The translations under genes were made by a program, and so were the position numbers. Source: Perognathus longimembris pacificus (lineage: Eukaryota; Chordata; Mammalia; Rodentia; Heteromyidae). Taken from it: 64,000 bases of DNA. The DNA lies in assembly GCF_023159225.1 (NCBI RefSeq), contig NC_063161.1, forward strand, positions 71,700,767 to 71,764,766. Reading direction: 5' to 3'. Below are positions 1-12,407 of this stretch, one piece after another (position 1 is the first letter of the stretch; every line of letters begins with the position of its first letter). The notes beneath the pieces are model-generated. The model was not told the origin of the DNA and did no database searches. It saw only the letters and a program-made list of their open reading frames with translations.

Positions 1-1101
1 TGGAGAAGTGAGGGGAGGGGCTGGGGGCACAGACTTCCTCCTAAAGGGTCTGACATGAATACTTTAGGCCTGGCTGGGCACAGAGAAAAATGGGGGTGCT
101 ATGTACGTGGCTATGTTATATAACCATTTAAAATGGAATCACATTAAAAGTGTAAAAACCATTCTTAGCTCCTGGGCCATAAAAATACCGGCAGCTGGCT
201 GGGTTTGGCTGGCTGGGCCGGGCCTACTGACGCCAGGGATGGCTTGTCCACTGCTTGCTATGAGCAAGCCTGTGCAGGTTTTGCACCCTGTGTCCCTGCC
301 TTCCACCCGCATGGGGGGCTGCGCACCATGGGTGCAGGGCACCCATGGACTGCCTTCAGCAACGTGAGAAAGGAATGCGGGAAGAGCTGCATTTGAGGAT
401 CTCCCCCGCTCCTTTCTAAACACAGGCTAGGGGCCCTGTTCTGGCCTTCCCAAGTCTGACCACCCTACCTGTAGAGTGGATGCTCTGGGCTCGGGCATGG
501 GTCTGCAGATCTTGGGGAGCAGCTGTGGGGCCCACCTGCTCTGCCTCATCCATATTGGGTTCAGGTCCGAGCCCAGCGCTGCCCCAGGCCTGCCCTGCGG
601 CCACTCCTCCAGGCCATATGTCCCGCCCTCGAGGCCCACAGAGCTCCCCAAACGGTCTCCAGAGGCGCCCCCTCTCCAGCCTGGGTGAGGCTGAACTCCC
701 CAGCACCTGCTGAAAAGATCACACCCTTTCTGGAACCTTCTTGTGAGGTGGAAGCAGTGACCCATCACCAATTAAAGAGCAGCCTACACTGTCCCTTGCC
801 CCCTCCCCCCACCAATCCTAACTGACTCAGTGGGTCCTGCTGGGGACCAGCCTGAACTTCTCCTCCCCTCTCTCAGGTCTCCTTCCCTGGGCCAAGCCAA
901 AGCAGTCCTGTGGCTGGACTTTAGCAACCATCACACTGCGCGCTTACGCTGAACCAAAGGGCTTTTGGGGGAGAGGAGCCAAGGGTAGAGTCAGTGACTT
1001 GAGAATTAACACAGCCTTCCTTTGCAGGATTTGTGAGTGCCTCTACTACAGCAGCATGTGGGGGTCGTAGTTCAGTCACTCAGTGCAGGCTGCAGGGGGA
1101 C

Positions 1102-1181
1102 AGGAAGGAGGCTGGGGGGCCTGGGCGGGTGCTGGTGGGGTAGGAAGGAGCCTGGGGTCCCTGAGCAGGTGCTGGGGGAAC
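1102..1181. repeat. Two-copy imperfect tandem repeat, about 40-bp unit
   Basis: The motif AGGAAGGAG followed by CTGGGG and GGTGCTGG begins at 1102 and again at 1142, giving a period of 40 bp with several mismatches. It looks like a small GC-rich local duplication with no evident function. Confidence 0.5.
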
Positions 1182-1974
1182 GAGGAGTAGGCCAGGACAG
1201 GCACCGGGCAGGTCAGCACAGTTAACCTGACGTCCACATTCAAAGGCTGGGGTGCCCCAGCTGTGGTGCTTCTAGGTGGGGCACAGCTTTTAGAAGACCA
1301 CATGGCGTGGCGTGGTGGCATGACACAGCAGGCCCAAGTTTGCATTTGCCACATGGCCCAGACATCACCATGCACAAGCACAGGCCCGCACCCTGGCCTC
1401 AGCAGCAGAGCCTCAGATGCCTTAGGATGTGCACGGTGCACACTCCTCGCCCAGGCCAGGGATACTGGCCGGGTAGCCAGCTAAAGACGTGTAGGATAGC
1501 AGGCCCCGGCTGATTTCAGTCCCAGCGGGTGGGGGAGCCGCTGGTGACCACATGAGGACTACTTTATCTATCTCCCTGCATTTCTGTAAACTTGAACTCC
1601 TAGCTGGGGAAGGATTTTGGAATCACAAGATCCCTTTGGTGTGGTATAATGTATTACCATGTAGCAGATCAGCTGCATGATCTCAGTGAGCCTTGATGCG
1701 CGGCCTGCCTCGCTGAGCTTAATCTCAGCAGAACGTGATAAAACATAGGAAGCCCGCATCTCTAGCACATGGAGCTTGAACATGAAAGTCTGTGGAGCAC
1801 CAGGCTCTCAGCAGAGACTGCTGGAGAGAGCCAAGGCCAGGCGAGAGGCCTCCCTTGTCCCTGGTGCTGGCATCCTGGGATGAACTTGCTTGGAACCTTG
1901 GCATGGGCGTTGGCTCAGGGTCAGCTGGAAGGCGGCCGGCTTCAAGCTGGGGTCTCCCTGTGAGACACCACCTT

Positions 1975-1990
1975 CCCCCCCCCCCCCCCC
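1975..1990. repeat. Poly-C run of 16
   Basis: Sixteen consecutive C, one of at least thirteen C or G runs of 10 or more in the window. Confidence 0.95.
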
Positions 1991-3194
1991 GACATAAAGG
2001 CCCAGAGCCTGGTCAGGAGTGGCGGTGACTCTTGACAGGACAGCCTCAAGGGCTGGATGGTTCTGATAGCGCAGGTATAGGAAGGGCTGGTGTCAGAGTC
2101 AGCCCCACGTGACAGCTTTGGCACGCATTGACTCTGGGGAGCAGAGTGGGATTCGAATTCAGGTCGTTTGAATCTGTCTGTAAGAGTGTATGCATGTGTC
2201 ACTTATGGAGCATACCTGAGCTTCCCCTCCACCCTGGGCCCTGCCACACCTGTGGGACCAGAGAAAAGCCCAGAACTCCCAAGGCTCCTGAGGCCCCCTG
2301 GTGACCTGTGCTCCAAAGCCCACAGAGAAAAATACCTTCCTGGTCTGCTCTGCTGCTTTCTTGGCCAGTGGTGGGGTTGGGGAGAAGAAAAGGATCCCAT
2401 CTGCCTTTTTAGGAGGGGTAGGAGGTGGGTGGACTGACGGATGGACAGATGGCTGAGGCACGTCTTAAACTGTCTGGGTCCGTCATCGGTGTTTATGGTA
2501 GTCAGCACTCCAGTGGGACCGGCACAGGTCCATTGCTAGTCTGACGGCACGAGGGTGGGGAGAACAGGGCGCTGTGACCCAGGTCAGTGAGGAGCCATGT
2601 AAACACTTCCGGCTTCCATGCCCCGGAGCGTCAGAGTGACTGCGGGGTATGCTGTCCTGTGTATCGGAGTTGTAGAGCAAGAGAAATTCCTAAGAAAGGC
2701 CGTTTTGTGTGAAAATCACTGAAGCTAAAGTCAAGATGGTTGGAGATAAGCAGATCTATAGTTGCCATATATGGTAAGGAAAGGAAAGTCCAGGCAAATG
2801 CGCTCGACATTTATGGACTTGTGTGATTCATCGAGCAGGGCCACGGCTTCAGCCAGGAGATATATAGTGTCTCCCACTGGGTCTTTGTTGTTGTTGTTTT
2901 TTCTTAGAGTGTTTCACTACAAAGAAACCAGGCTGTATATGAAAAGGAAAAAACCTTGTGTAAAAGTTACTCTTTGTAACAGCCCTGACTAAGATTACAA
3001 GAGGAATTTCAAAAGTATTTTAGAAGCTACTTATTTACTAAAACGCATGATAATTCCTGGAGTGTCAGCGATTTTTCTGTAGCCCGGAGTTCACGTATGC
3101 GAGGGCACAACCCCCGCCCCCACCAGCAATGAAGCTGGCCCTGCCCTCCTGACCCAGCCTCCCACCAGGCAGAGCCTTCTGTTTCTGGAGGGAT

Positions 3195-3361
3195 CCTGGA
3201 GTTTGAATTCAGGGCCTTGTGCTTTGCTAGGTAGGCATGCTTCCACTTGAGCTGTGCCCCTTTTTTTGTTTTAGTTTCCAACTAGGGTCTTTTACTTTTT
3301 GCTCAGGCTGGCCTTGGACCCTGATTCTCCTACCTCCCACTTTCCAAGTAGCTGAGATTAC

Positions 3362-3366
<5 letters not shown>
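3195..3366 (-). mobile_element. B1-ID dimeric SINE (reverse)
   Basis: Read on the - strand, it starts with the 7SL/B1-like text CCTGTAATCTCAGCTACTT and ends with a tRNA-like part whose B-box-like text matches GAATTC/GGGCC. The upstream (+ strand right) end merges into the GT microsatellite at 3364. No clear target-site duplication was found, so the edges are approximate. Confidence 0.65.
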
Positions 3367-3406
<40 letters not shown>

Positions 3407-3462
3407 TGTGTGTGTCTGTGTGTGTGTGTGTCTGTGTGTGTGTGTGTGTCTGTGTCTGTGTC
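3364..3462. repeat. (GT)n microsatellite with TCTG interruptions
   Basis: About 100 bp of GT dinucleotides, pure at first and then broken by CT every 8-10 bp. Translations through it give meaningless CVCV or HTHT strings. Confidence 0.97.
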
Positions 3463-4308
3463 TTTTCATCCTAAGCTGCCATGAGCTGGTGTAACTTGGG
3501 CCCTCGTTTCCACACTCAGGTGACGGATTGGCACCTACCTGTGTCTCCTTCCTGTCCAGCAGCCTCTGGGACGTCCCTGGCACGAATCTTCCAGAAAGGG
3601 TTTGAAATGTGGAGCTTTCCCTTATCTCAGCGTATCATGATTTTTCCTACTGCTTTGTAAGAGCTCCTCAGTGGCCCGTATCCACAAGCTCCTTCTGTGG
3701 GTTCCTCCACCCATGGGTAGGGATGGGTCTTTGTCTGTGCTGAACACTTAAGTACAGCCTCAAGCTCCTGGGCCGCCCCGCGTGGCAGCATCCACTTAGG
3801 TTATAGGGTGTTGCCAGTCCTGCAGAGGAGATTCCAGGTGTGTGGGGGGGGGGTGGCGGGGGGCTTCTGCATGGTTCTGAGTCATGTTCCACCAGGGCCT
3901 GGATGTCAGCATGGGAGGGGCCGGGGAAGCCAAGGCCCTGCTGACACCCAGCTGTAGCTTAGAGCTGTCTGTAGCCCTGGATGCCATCAGCCTGCTCCAG
4001 CACAGCCTGGCTTCCAGCCCCACACTGCAGCCTCACCTCTCTGTGGACCACAGAGCCCTGCTGGGTGACCTGAGCAGGACTGGCCCAGCTTCCTGGAGCC
4101 TGCAAAAGGACTGTCCAATGGAATGGACTTGGGTCCCCTTCTCGGGGGCCAGCCCCGCCAGGGCCAGGGCCAGAACAGGCTTCTCTGCAGTAGTAACTTA
4201 GCTCCCCTCACTTTATAGCCAAGGACCTCTGAGCATTCTAGACAGCAAAGGCTTCTCTTGCCCTGCTTGCCCACTGAGTCACAAAGTTTCATGAGTGTGT
4301 ATGTAGAG

Positions 4309-4530
4309 TACTGGGGCTTGAACTCAGGGCCTGGATGCTGTCCCTTAGCTTTTTTACTCAAGGCTGGCACTCTGCTACTTGGGGCTACAGTTACACTGTG
4401 ACTAATTGGAGTGAGCAGTTAATTGGTGATGAGTCTTACATACTTTCCTGCCCAGGCTGGTTTTAAACAATAATCCTCAGATCTCAGCCTTCTGAGTAGC
4501 AAGGATTTCAGGCATGAGATGTCTGCTCAG
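4309..4530 (-). mobile_element. B1 + Geo-like chimeric SINE (reverse)
   Basis: The - strand reads a B1-like left half (context CTACTCAGAAGGCTGAGATCT, GCCTGGGCAGGAAAGT) followed by a right half ending AGGCCCTGAGTTCAAGCCCC. The right half is the same module found in the ID-like dimers of this window. The middle linker is partly decayed. Confidence 0.75.
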
Positions 4531-5143
4531 CTATGTAAGTTTCATAGGCCATCTGTATGTCATAAATATTTACATTTCCTATGCCACTGGCTCTGCAGAA
4601 TTTTGCAGAAGAAAGGGAAAAGCATGTCTGTATAACGAAGATGTTGTTTAGACGCCATGAGCTGTGGGTGCCACGTCGGGCCCTGCCTCTGCCTCTGTCT
4701 CTGTCCTGCACTGTGTTCTTGGTGTCTATGAGGAGGTGGGCCGTCTTTGGTGATTAATTAATCCTCTGAGCTGCTCCATGAAGCTGGTAAAATATTAGCA
4801 CACTGTGTGTGCTGATGATTAAGCTAAGACAGAGGGAGTTATTCCCCTTTTCCCTCGCTGCTAACTTGACGTAAGCTAACTGCGCACAAATGGCAGATTG
4901 ACTTGAGCTAGGGAGATGGGGAAGGCGCATGCTCCAGGTCTGGTTCTAAGTCTAGTGGGTTGTCCTGGGTATGATCTTCTCGTATGTGACCTGTGTGCGC
5001 CCTGGTCCATGCGGGGACTGTCCCACTGCTGAAGTGTTCCCTGTGGGCAGGAAATATAGATATCCATTCTGGCATAGGGTCAATATTTGTCCCCCACTTC
5101 TAGGCATGTGTACAGATGTGTTGTTTTAAATCTTTCTCATCTT

Positions 5144-5330
5144 GGGCTGGGAATATGGCTTAGTGGTAGGGTGCTTGCCTCACATACATGAAGCCCTGGG
5201 TTTGATCCCTCAGCACCACATATATAGAAAAAGCCACAAATGGCACTGTGGCTCAAGTGGTAAAGTGCTAGCCTTGAGCAAAAAGAAGCCAGGGACAGTG
5301 CTCAGGCCCCAGAACTGGCAAAAAAAAAAA
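5144..5330 (+). mobile_element. IDL-Geo-type dimeric SINE with target-site duplication
   Basis: The left monomer is ID/tRNA-Ala-like (GGCTTAGTGGTAGGGTGC A-box-like, GGTTTGATCCC B-box-like). The right monomer starts at the GCACTGTGGCTCAAGTGG text, and an A-rich tail follows. Flanking direct repeats TTCTCATCTT at 5134-5143 and 5331-5340 show insertion by target-primed retroposition. Confidence 0.9.
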
Positions 5331-5377
5331 TTCTCATCTTTTAAAATTCATAAATAGCTAATGTTTTTACAATGATG

Positions 5378-5540
5378 GCCAGCCATCATGGTGCATGCCA
5401 GGTAGGAGGCTCGCCATCCAAGGCCGGCCAGGGCCAGCGCACAAGACCCTATCTGAAACGTGGATTAAAAAAGCAAAGGATCCTGGGAAGCATAGAGTGA
5501 GAGGCCTCGAGTTTCATTCCCAGTGCCCAACCCTCACCCC
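5378..5540 (+). mobile_element. Decayed B1-ID dimeric SINE
   Basis: It begins with a B1-like start (CATCATGGTGCATGCCA), has a middle ACCCTATCTGAAA and ends with an ID-like B-box region (CGAGTTTCATTCCCAGTGCC). It is considerably decayed and has no target-site duplication I could see. Confidence 0.55.
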
Positions 5541-6076
5541 AAAGAAACCTCAACCGTAAGAAGTACACCGTATGTGCCGATGTAGCAGAGTTTTCCCCAG
5601 CCGTCATGATACTTGACATCTACCATGAAGCTGTAAACTGTGTGTGACCCCTGGGTCTCCTGAGGCTGCTCATCAGCCAGTGCCAGGAAGGATGCACCAG
5701 GGAGCAGGGGTGCCAGGTCGTGCCGCCACCCTGTGCCTGGCCGCAGCTTACCGGGTGGGCTCTGGTGCCTCAGGGCCGTGGGCAGATCACCCAGCCACTC
5801 ATTTTGTTCTTTGCAGCTCTCCCTTAATGCCCATCCTCCGTTTACAAAAGGATGTGTTTTCATGTGAGAAGTACACAGTGTATTTAAAGACCAAGAAGGG
5901 AAAAGGAGCCCTAATTCCTTTCACTTTGATTCTTTTGCTCTTTCCATGGAGGTGGTACAGATTTGGGGGGACTGAGGGGGGGGAATGCTTATTTCAACTT
6001 CACCCGTGGAGCATCCCCTAAACCAAAAAGAAAAATTTGAAGTTGGAAGTGTTCTCAAAAAGCTTTGGATGTTCAG

Positions 6077-6078
<2 letters not shown>

Positions 6079-6116
<38 letters not shown>
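6079..6116. repeat. (GT)19 microsatellite
   Basis: A pure GT dinucleotide run of about 38 bp. Confidence 0.97.
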
Positions 6117-6118
<2 letters not shown>

Positions 6119-6173
6119 ATTGACATTTTCCATGTTGGAGTAACACAGTTTGGGCTTGTGCTTTGTGGTCCTA

Positions 6174-6187
6174 CCCCCCCCCCCCCC
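6174..6187. repeat. Poly-C run of 14
   Basis: Fourteen consecutive C in otherwise unique sequence. Confidence 0.95.
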
Positions 6188-7779
6188 ACCATCCCTCTGG
6201 CCACTGGATCTGTCTCAGGGTCCCTTTCCAATGGTCCCTTTCGTCCCAGGATGGAGCTGCCTCTCAAACCCATTCCCATACCTTGCGCTGCCTCCTGCAG
6301 TCCGGGGACAGCAACTCAGCTCGTGGCCCACCCACATGCCAGGGCGAGGGGCAGGAGCCTCAGGTTTCACTCTGAATTGAAAGAGGACCCACAGCCCCTA
6401 GCAAATGGAGGTTGGAGGAATAGAAACCAAATCAGCTGGTCGCTGACTGTAAATGCGCCACGTCATGTTGCTTTCCTGCAGCCCTCTCTCCACATGAGAT
6501 GCCTGCAAGGGTCTGTATTACAGCTTTTCACCGCCCTCCACGCATGCACACGTTCCTGTGCACAAGGCGCACGTCGGCCCTGACTGCTCCCATGGGGAGT
6601 CGTGGAGGAAGAGGATGGAGGCGAGGGAGGGAGCTACGGATGTGAGGTCTGGGGTGGATGATGTGGTGGCCATGGCTGGCCAGAGAGGAGGCCCTGCTTC
6701 CTGTCTGGATGCAGAGTGCCCGCAGGGCCTGTCCCGTGTCCTGCGTGTGGATCCCTGCGGTGAATCCCTGACAGGTCAGCACGGTGGCCAGCCTGAGACA
6801 TAGCACCGTTAGCTCCTGGACCCTTTGCAGTCTACTGGACCCTCCATGTGAGCCTGGGTGGGCAGTGCCTGTGTTTCACTTGGAGTGTGTGGCAAATGTT
6901 CCCAAGGTTTCTGCAAACTTGAACACGTGTCTGACAACTAGTTCTTCCCCACCGGTGTCCCCTAAGCTCTGAAATCAAGCTAGAGGTCAGACCTGAGCAC
7001 TGAGCACAAAGTGCCCAGCTGGGTACCTCTAAATAACCGGATGACTCCTGTCCATCCGTCCCCCCACCCCACACTGCTGGCCCCGGCCACCCAGCGTGGA
7101 GGGAGGACTCCCTGAATGAGGACACTAGGCAGGGCCAGGCCAGTGTGGCAGGCCACAGAGGCCGGCAGGCAGCACAGGCCCCCTCGCGGATACACCCAGG
7201 TACTCAGAGGGCCCAGGCCTGGACATCCTGATAGTCAGCCCTACTGGGCTCCAGAACTAGGTTCCTCAGCGTGGCCATTTCTCAATACTTGATTCGCTAG
7301 TGTGTGTGACTGTGTATCCACATGAACCATATTAGACATGAAAACAGAACTTCATTCAGCATCAAAGTAAGGAAAGGATATCATCACAGAGCTTCTACAA
7401 GCTTCTATGATATACTTACGAGAAAATGCATGGAAAAGACACATGGCCAAGGAGCCCGGAGCTGCCTTGAGGATTGCCTGCAGTGGGCCTGGCCTCCACG
7501 GGCCTCCAGCTGCCCCCACGGGGCCCTGGCCACCCTTCCCCATGTGGGCTCTGTGCATGGGGACTCTGCCCTCTTCCTGTCCCCAACCTGTCACCTCCTC
7601 GTCTCACTGTCAGCACTGTGGGTGGGTGTGGCACGAGAGTCACTGAACACCAGAGGAGCCCTGCACATGCTTGATGCCCGCGCCCCCGGCTCCACAGAGT
7701 CCGCCCTCCCTGCTGGAATTGTACCACAATGCTGCTCGAGGCACGTCCATCAGCGCGAGACTTTCCGCCAGGACGCACA

Positions 7780-8250
7780 ACATGTTTTCAATGGAGCAAA
7801 GAAATTTAAATGGGAAGAAATTATAGCATGGGCGAATTTATCCCTTTCAAGATAATCTTATTTAATAACCAAAAAAACCTCACAAAGATGTGCATTTTAT
7901 CCAGCTACAAAGGCAGCATGGCAGGGTCTATACTGCGGTAATTACATGTTTGGGGTTTCGTTCTTCTTTAAACTTGATTTCTATTATTTCAGAAAATCAG
8001 CCAGTGCCGAAAAGACCATTCATTTATTCTATTGCTGGGTGGCCCTTCCCCTGTAAAAATAGGTCAAGGACGGTAATCTAAATTGACGGCTGATAAATAA
8101 TTAAAGCTAATGGAATTTTCTCAAATCTATGAACTAAAATCTTTGAGAAATCTCTGGGACACACTGTCTGCGTCTGCTGTTGTGCAGAGAGAGATTTTTT
8201 ATTTAACAGTCAAGTCTAAATGCCATTTTAAGCCTTCCCTTTGCTATGAC
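7780..8250. promoter_or_regulatory. Unique AT-rich block, candidate intronic regulatory element
   Basis: About 470 bp of AT-rich, repeat-free sequence inside a GC-rich and SINE-rich neighbourhood. It carries several TAAT/ATTA cores (for example AATAATTAAAGC near 8095-8106 and GGTAATTACATG near 7935). Such islands in large developmental-regulator introns are often conserved enhancers, but conservation is not visible from one sequence. Confidence 0.3.
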
Positions 8251-8633
8251 AGCGACTGGGGTCTTTGCTCATCTGTAGAAGAAGCTGCACAAGCCCGACG
8301 CCGGCCGCTAGCCCCAGTGACGAGATGGGAAGCGAAGGTTCCAGAAGCTGGGAACAAAGGGAAATCCATTTGCCATCAAACCGTGCTTTTTAAGTAGAGC
8401 TGCGCGATCAAGGTAGCACATGGTATATTATTACTTCTTAAACACGCCGTGCGTGGCCTGAGAGAAACATGACTATGTGAAACGACGGGCAGGCGACAAG
8501 CACAGAGCCACGGGCCCTTCCACACACGCGTGGTCCTCTCATCCGCAGTGCCAGGCTCTGTACCTGCTGGTCAGGCATTTGTAGAATCATTTATTACCAG
8601 AGCTGTCTTCACAAGAAACCAGATGGCCCATCA

Positions 8634-8720
8634 ACCAGGTGTGGTGGCGCGCCTGTCACCCCAGCACTGAGGAGGCAGAGGCTGAAGGGTGACAGCTCCA
8701 GTTTTCGACCCCCACTCCTC
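8634..8720 (+). mobile_element. B1-like SINE fragment
   Basis: It shows B1 5' features (CAGGTGTGGTGGCGCGCCTGTCACCCCAGCACTGAGGAGG) in short form and then decays. I saw no A-tail or flanking repeat. Confidence 0.6.
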
Positions 8721-9296
8721 TTGAGAAGCAGTAGCTTTGTTAAGCTGCTATGCCTAACATATGTCTAATCTGATGTTGTGTGGACTGTTTATTTTCTTAC
8801 ATTTATAAATGAACTTAATTTCTGAAAATAAACTTTTTCTTTCTTTTTAAAATTTCTCCTGAAAAAGTACGTTGGTTTGGTTCGGATTTTTGTGGGAATT
8901 TTTTCACTGTAATTCCTCCTCCCAGCATGTGAGCGATCTGGAGCCCGAGCACCTCCATGTTGTATTTTTGGAGCCCCAGCACTCCATGATTGCGGCGCCG
9001 TGCGAGTCCTGTCCCTGGCTTTGGGGGTAGCTCCTCGTGGAGCATGAGTTGGGGTGTGGATAGCACTGGAGGTGCAGGGAGCGGTGAGGATAGCCAGGTG
9101 GAAAGCTTGAGGGAGGGCAGCTGCAGGTGTGACCCCTGCTGAAGGTGCTGGGGTGGGAAGGAGGTGGGGGGCAGGACTCACCCCAGGCCACTCTGCTAGC
9201 TCTTTTGCTCTCTCCCTCAGTGAATTTGGGTGTACCAGCTACTACTAGGAATGGCATTATTTGCACCTGGGACAGGACAGTCTTCCCCCACAATCT

Positions 9297-9330
9297 ATGC
9301 ACACACACACACACACACAGACACACACAC
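9297..9330. repeat. (CA)n microsatellite
   Basis: About 34 bp of CA with a single CAG interruption at 9319-9321. Confidence 0.95.
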
Positions 9331-9791
9331 TCGTGCTTGTACTTGTGCACCAGCACCATGGAAGTGCCTGGCCCCACCCCGTCGGTGAGCCAGGATGTGG
9401 GCAGGAGGTAGGGCAGATGCCACTGGCGTCCATTTGACTGGTCCCAGGCTGTGGGGTGAGAGGATGCTCTCTGGCCCCTCCACTGAAGGCTCTGTTGCCT
9501 CACAGTGAAGTAGTTTAGAACTCAAAGCAGCTATTCTCTATTGTAAAAGAGCCTGGGAGTAATCCCCAGGACTGCTCAGGGTCACCCCGTCCCCACCTTC
9601 TGTCCCCGTGAATCAGCCTGAAGCAGAATTAGATCCATCCCGAAATACTTGTCTATATCTCCATAATGTCTGTATCCCCCGGCCAGGTGTGTGACTGGCA
9701 ACTCCTGTGCACACCACAGCATAGCCCTTGACCCAGCAGTGGGCAGGCCAGCCTCGCCCTGCATCGGCCCTTCCTGGGTCCCGATGCTCGT

Positions 9792-9805
9792 CCCCCCCCC
9801 CCCCC
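9792..9805. repeat. Poly-C run of 14
   Basis: Fourteen consecutive C following GCTCGT. Confidence 0.95.
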
Positions 9806-10034
9806 ACTCTCCAAGGCAGGACCTCTTCTCCCTGGCTGCTGCCCCGGAGGCAGGTCTGGGGTGTGGTCAGCGCTGCCCCATGCAGGACCGTGTGTACTGT
9901 GTGACCGCCCCGCCCCACCTCGGCGTGCTGCAGAAGCCCAAGGCCCAGGCTGCCCAGCACTCCAGAGGGGCAGAGCCATGCTCCCACCATGCAGGCAAAC
10001 TCGGGCGCCTTTATGTTTGCTTTTACGTGTGTGT

Positions 10035-10240
10035 GCCAGTCCTGGGGCTTGGACTCAGGGCCTGGGCACTGTTGCTTAACTTTTTCTTTCACTCAAGGCT
10101 GGTGCTCTACCACTTGAGCCACAGCGCCATTTCCAGCTTTTTTGGCAGGGTAATTGGAGATAGTCTCACCGGTTCTGCCTGGGCTGGCTTTGAACCACCA
10201 TCCTCAGGTCTTAGCCTCCTGAGCTAGGATGACAGGCATC
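10035..10240 (-). mobile_element. B1 + Geo-like chimeric SINE (reverse)
   Basis: On the + strand it reads GCCAGTCCTGGGGCTTGGAC, then a CTACCACTTGAGCCACAGCG core, then GGCTTTGAACCACCATCCTC and the B1 end CTGAGCTAGGATGACAGGC. It therefore has a 7SL-like left half and a Geo-like right half on the - strand. Confidence 0.75.
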
Positions 10241-10469
10241 ACCGGTTCTAAGCTACAAGAAGTGTGTTGAAATGCAGGCTTGTAGCTTTTGGGTGGGCCT
10301 GAGAATTGTGTGTCAATTCTGGTTTTTTGCCTCTTGCTCTTAAATCAGCCTGGTTTTCTCTAGCAGCCCCTCCACTCCCCCAAATACCTTAATAGCACTT
10401 TGCTGTTTGCTGTCTGTGTAAAGGTGGTGTAGGTTGGCAGCCCGAGAATAACTCGAGCCCCTCCGCAAG

Positions 10470-10745
10470 GAAGTGTCTCTGTAAACATGGCTTATTATTT
10501 GCTTTGAACTTAGGGGAAAGGTTGAAGTGAGCTATTTTGGCTTTTGCCAATAGACATCTGATATTAACAATCTCAAGGTCATCACAACACAGGCCCTAAA
10601 AGGCTCGTTTTTTCGCACCGTGGTTAATACAGGACCAAACACAACTGAATTCAGCCTGAGAACTTATAACCAAACTAAGCACCTCGCCCTATGCAATTAT
10701 TTCCATTTTAAATACGTGGCAGTTACTAAATTGACTATTCACTCC
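10470..10745. promoter_or_regulatory. Unique AT-rich block, candidate intronic regulatory element
   Basis: Repeat-free AT-rich sequence with the motifs GCTTATTATTTGC, GCCAATAG (CCAAT-type core) and TCAAGGTCATC (nuclear-receptor half-site-like). The SINE at 10750 begins where it ends. The regulatory role is inference from composition and context. Confidence 0.25.
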
Positions 10746-10749
10746 AATG

Positions 10750-10996
10750 AGCAGGTGTGTGTGTGGGGGGGGGATATGAACTCAGGGCCCTGTGATTGCT
10801 GGGTAACTCCTCTGCCATGGGAGCCACACCCCATAACTTTTTGATTTTCAGATAGGGTCTTGAACTTTTGCCTGAGGTTTGTTTTTTGAGATAGGGTCTG
10901 GCTAACCCTGTGTGGCTGACCTTTGCTTGTCCTCCTGTCTCCTGCCTCCTGCCTCCTGAGTATCCGGGATTGCAGGTATGAGCTACCATGCCTGGC
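10750..10996 (-). mobile_element. B1-ID dimeric SINE (reverse)
   Basis: On the - strand it begins GGCCAGGCATGGTAGCTCAT, passes through a B1-like body and ends in a tRNA-like part (GGCCCTGAGTTCATATCCC). A small CTCCTGCCTCCTG duplication lies inside it. Confidence 0.7.
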
Positions 10997-12054
10997 CTCT
11001 GCCTGTGATATGGTTTGGGAAAGCCTGGACCATGCTGTCTTCCTTCTCCATGTGTAACAGAGGGTGTAGGCATGGCCCTGGTGGGACCAGAGGGCAGAGT
11101 CTGCAGTCCCTTGGGCGCTGTGCTCAGAAAACTTCTTGGCAAACCAACGGTAGAATTGAGCGCTCTGGATCCCTTTCCTTAGTTTAGTTGCAAACCAGAT
11201 AATATTTGTGGCAGTAGATTTGCAAGAGGAATTTCTCCAACTGCCAAGAGTAAAATTAGAACGCGCGGCTTTTAGCTGGTGCCTCAAAGTGCCTGGTGTG
11301 TCATTTTGTGTTCAACGTGTGAGGATAGAGTGGGTTTTTTTTCCTCCAACTGTCTTTAAATATGTGCGCGTGTGTGCGCATGTGTGCACACACACACAGC
11401 GTTGGCTTAGCACGAGAAAGGGCACTGCAGTGGGGCCGTGGGTGCTCCAGTAAGTGATGTGAATGGATAGCAGGGGTTTGGGGAGCGATGGAGCTCCCCA
11501 GCCCCCCGGGAACCACGTGCCCTGGCTGCACTCCTGATACCTGCTGTATGTGGCCTGGCCCGGCCAGGCGGATAGAATTAGAGGGGCCTCGATGCTGGTC
11601 CCAGACCCCACCCCATTAAGCTCCTCACTTTTCCTTCACTCCCAGTGGACCTCCCCATCCCACCACACCACCCCAGCCAACTCCACCCTCGCCTCTCTGC
11701 ATCTGAGCCCTGTGGAGCCTGGTGTTCACGCGTGTGCCACGCCTCGGAGAGCAGGCAGGATGGGTCCCCTGGGTGGGAAAGGCCACAGCCCGGCCCTGCC
11801 ATCCTCTATGGACCCACACGAGACCGTTGGCATTGCTGTGCACCTACTGCGCGCGCGGCAGCCAGGCAGCCCACACGAGCTATGCTTCCTTTCCCTCCCT
11901 GGCAAGACACGGGGGTGGGAAGCGAGGCGGGGGAGTGCACGGGCCCCACCCCCACTTCTGCTCCTTCAGGGATTGGGGGGCTGGCTGCAGCCTGCAGTCC
12001 TCCAACCTATGCTCCTCATGTAGCTGGCATCGCAGGTGGGAGCCACCACACCCC

Positions 12055-12172
12055 TCTGGTCTGTGGAGATGGGGTCTCACTGTTGTTCCAGTTGACCTGG
12101 AACCTAAGTCCTCCCAATCTCTGCTACCTAAGTAGCTGGGACTACAGGTGTGAGCCACTGTGTCCAGCCTCA
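12055..12172 (-). mobile_element. B1-like SINE (reverse)
   Basis: The - strand reads a nearly complete B1: GGCTGGACACAGTGGCTCAC at the 5' end, CTACTTAGGTAGC in the middle and AGTGAGACCCCATCTCCAC at the 3' end. A further short B1 scrap (11995-12050) precedes it. Confidence 0.75.
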
Positions 12173-12407
12173 TAGCACATTCTAACCAGACCTCAGCAGA
12201 AGTAAAACTGAGTTATGTTCGTACCTAAGCTAGTATGTTGGCTTGTGTATGTTTTGGGGGGGTGAAGGTCAGGAAGGCGCCTGGAATGGTGGTGGGGTAA
12301 TTATCAGCGTGGGATCATTTTGGAATCCCTAATGGATGTTTTCCTTCTCTTTCTTCCTCCAACGGCTGTGCCTGGCCTGCCTTACCTGACCACTCGCCTC
12401 GCTGCAG

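Larger units (their letters stand above)
1..12407 (+). other. CUX1: CUX1 intron upstream of the first visible exon (partial)
   Basis: This is non-coding sequence up to the acceptor at 12406-12407. I looked for the preceding CUX1 exon, which encodes the stretch ending in KKNTPE, and did not see it, so the window starts inside that intron. SINEs lie at about 3195-3366, 4309-4530, 5144-5330, 5378-5540, 8634-8720, 10035-10240, 10750-10996 and 12055-12172. Unique AT-rich blocks lie at 7780-8250 and 10470-10745. The stretches 1-3190, 3470-4300, 4535-5130, 5545-6075, 6120-7780, 8725-10030 and 11000-12050 hold only GC-rich unique sequence with microsatellites and small local repeats; I see no gene in them. 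Open frames here are short, overlap on both strands and have no family resemblance. Confidence 0.8.

Noticed and set aside
1..12407. Upstream CUX1 exon ending in KKNTPE
   Set aside because: Searched by eye in all three + frames with splice borders and not found; it is probably upstream of the window.
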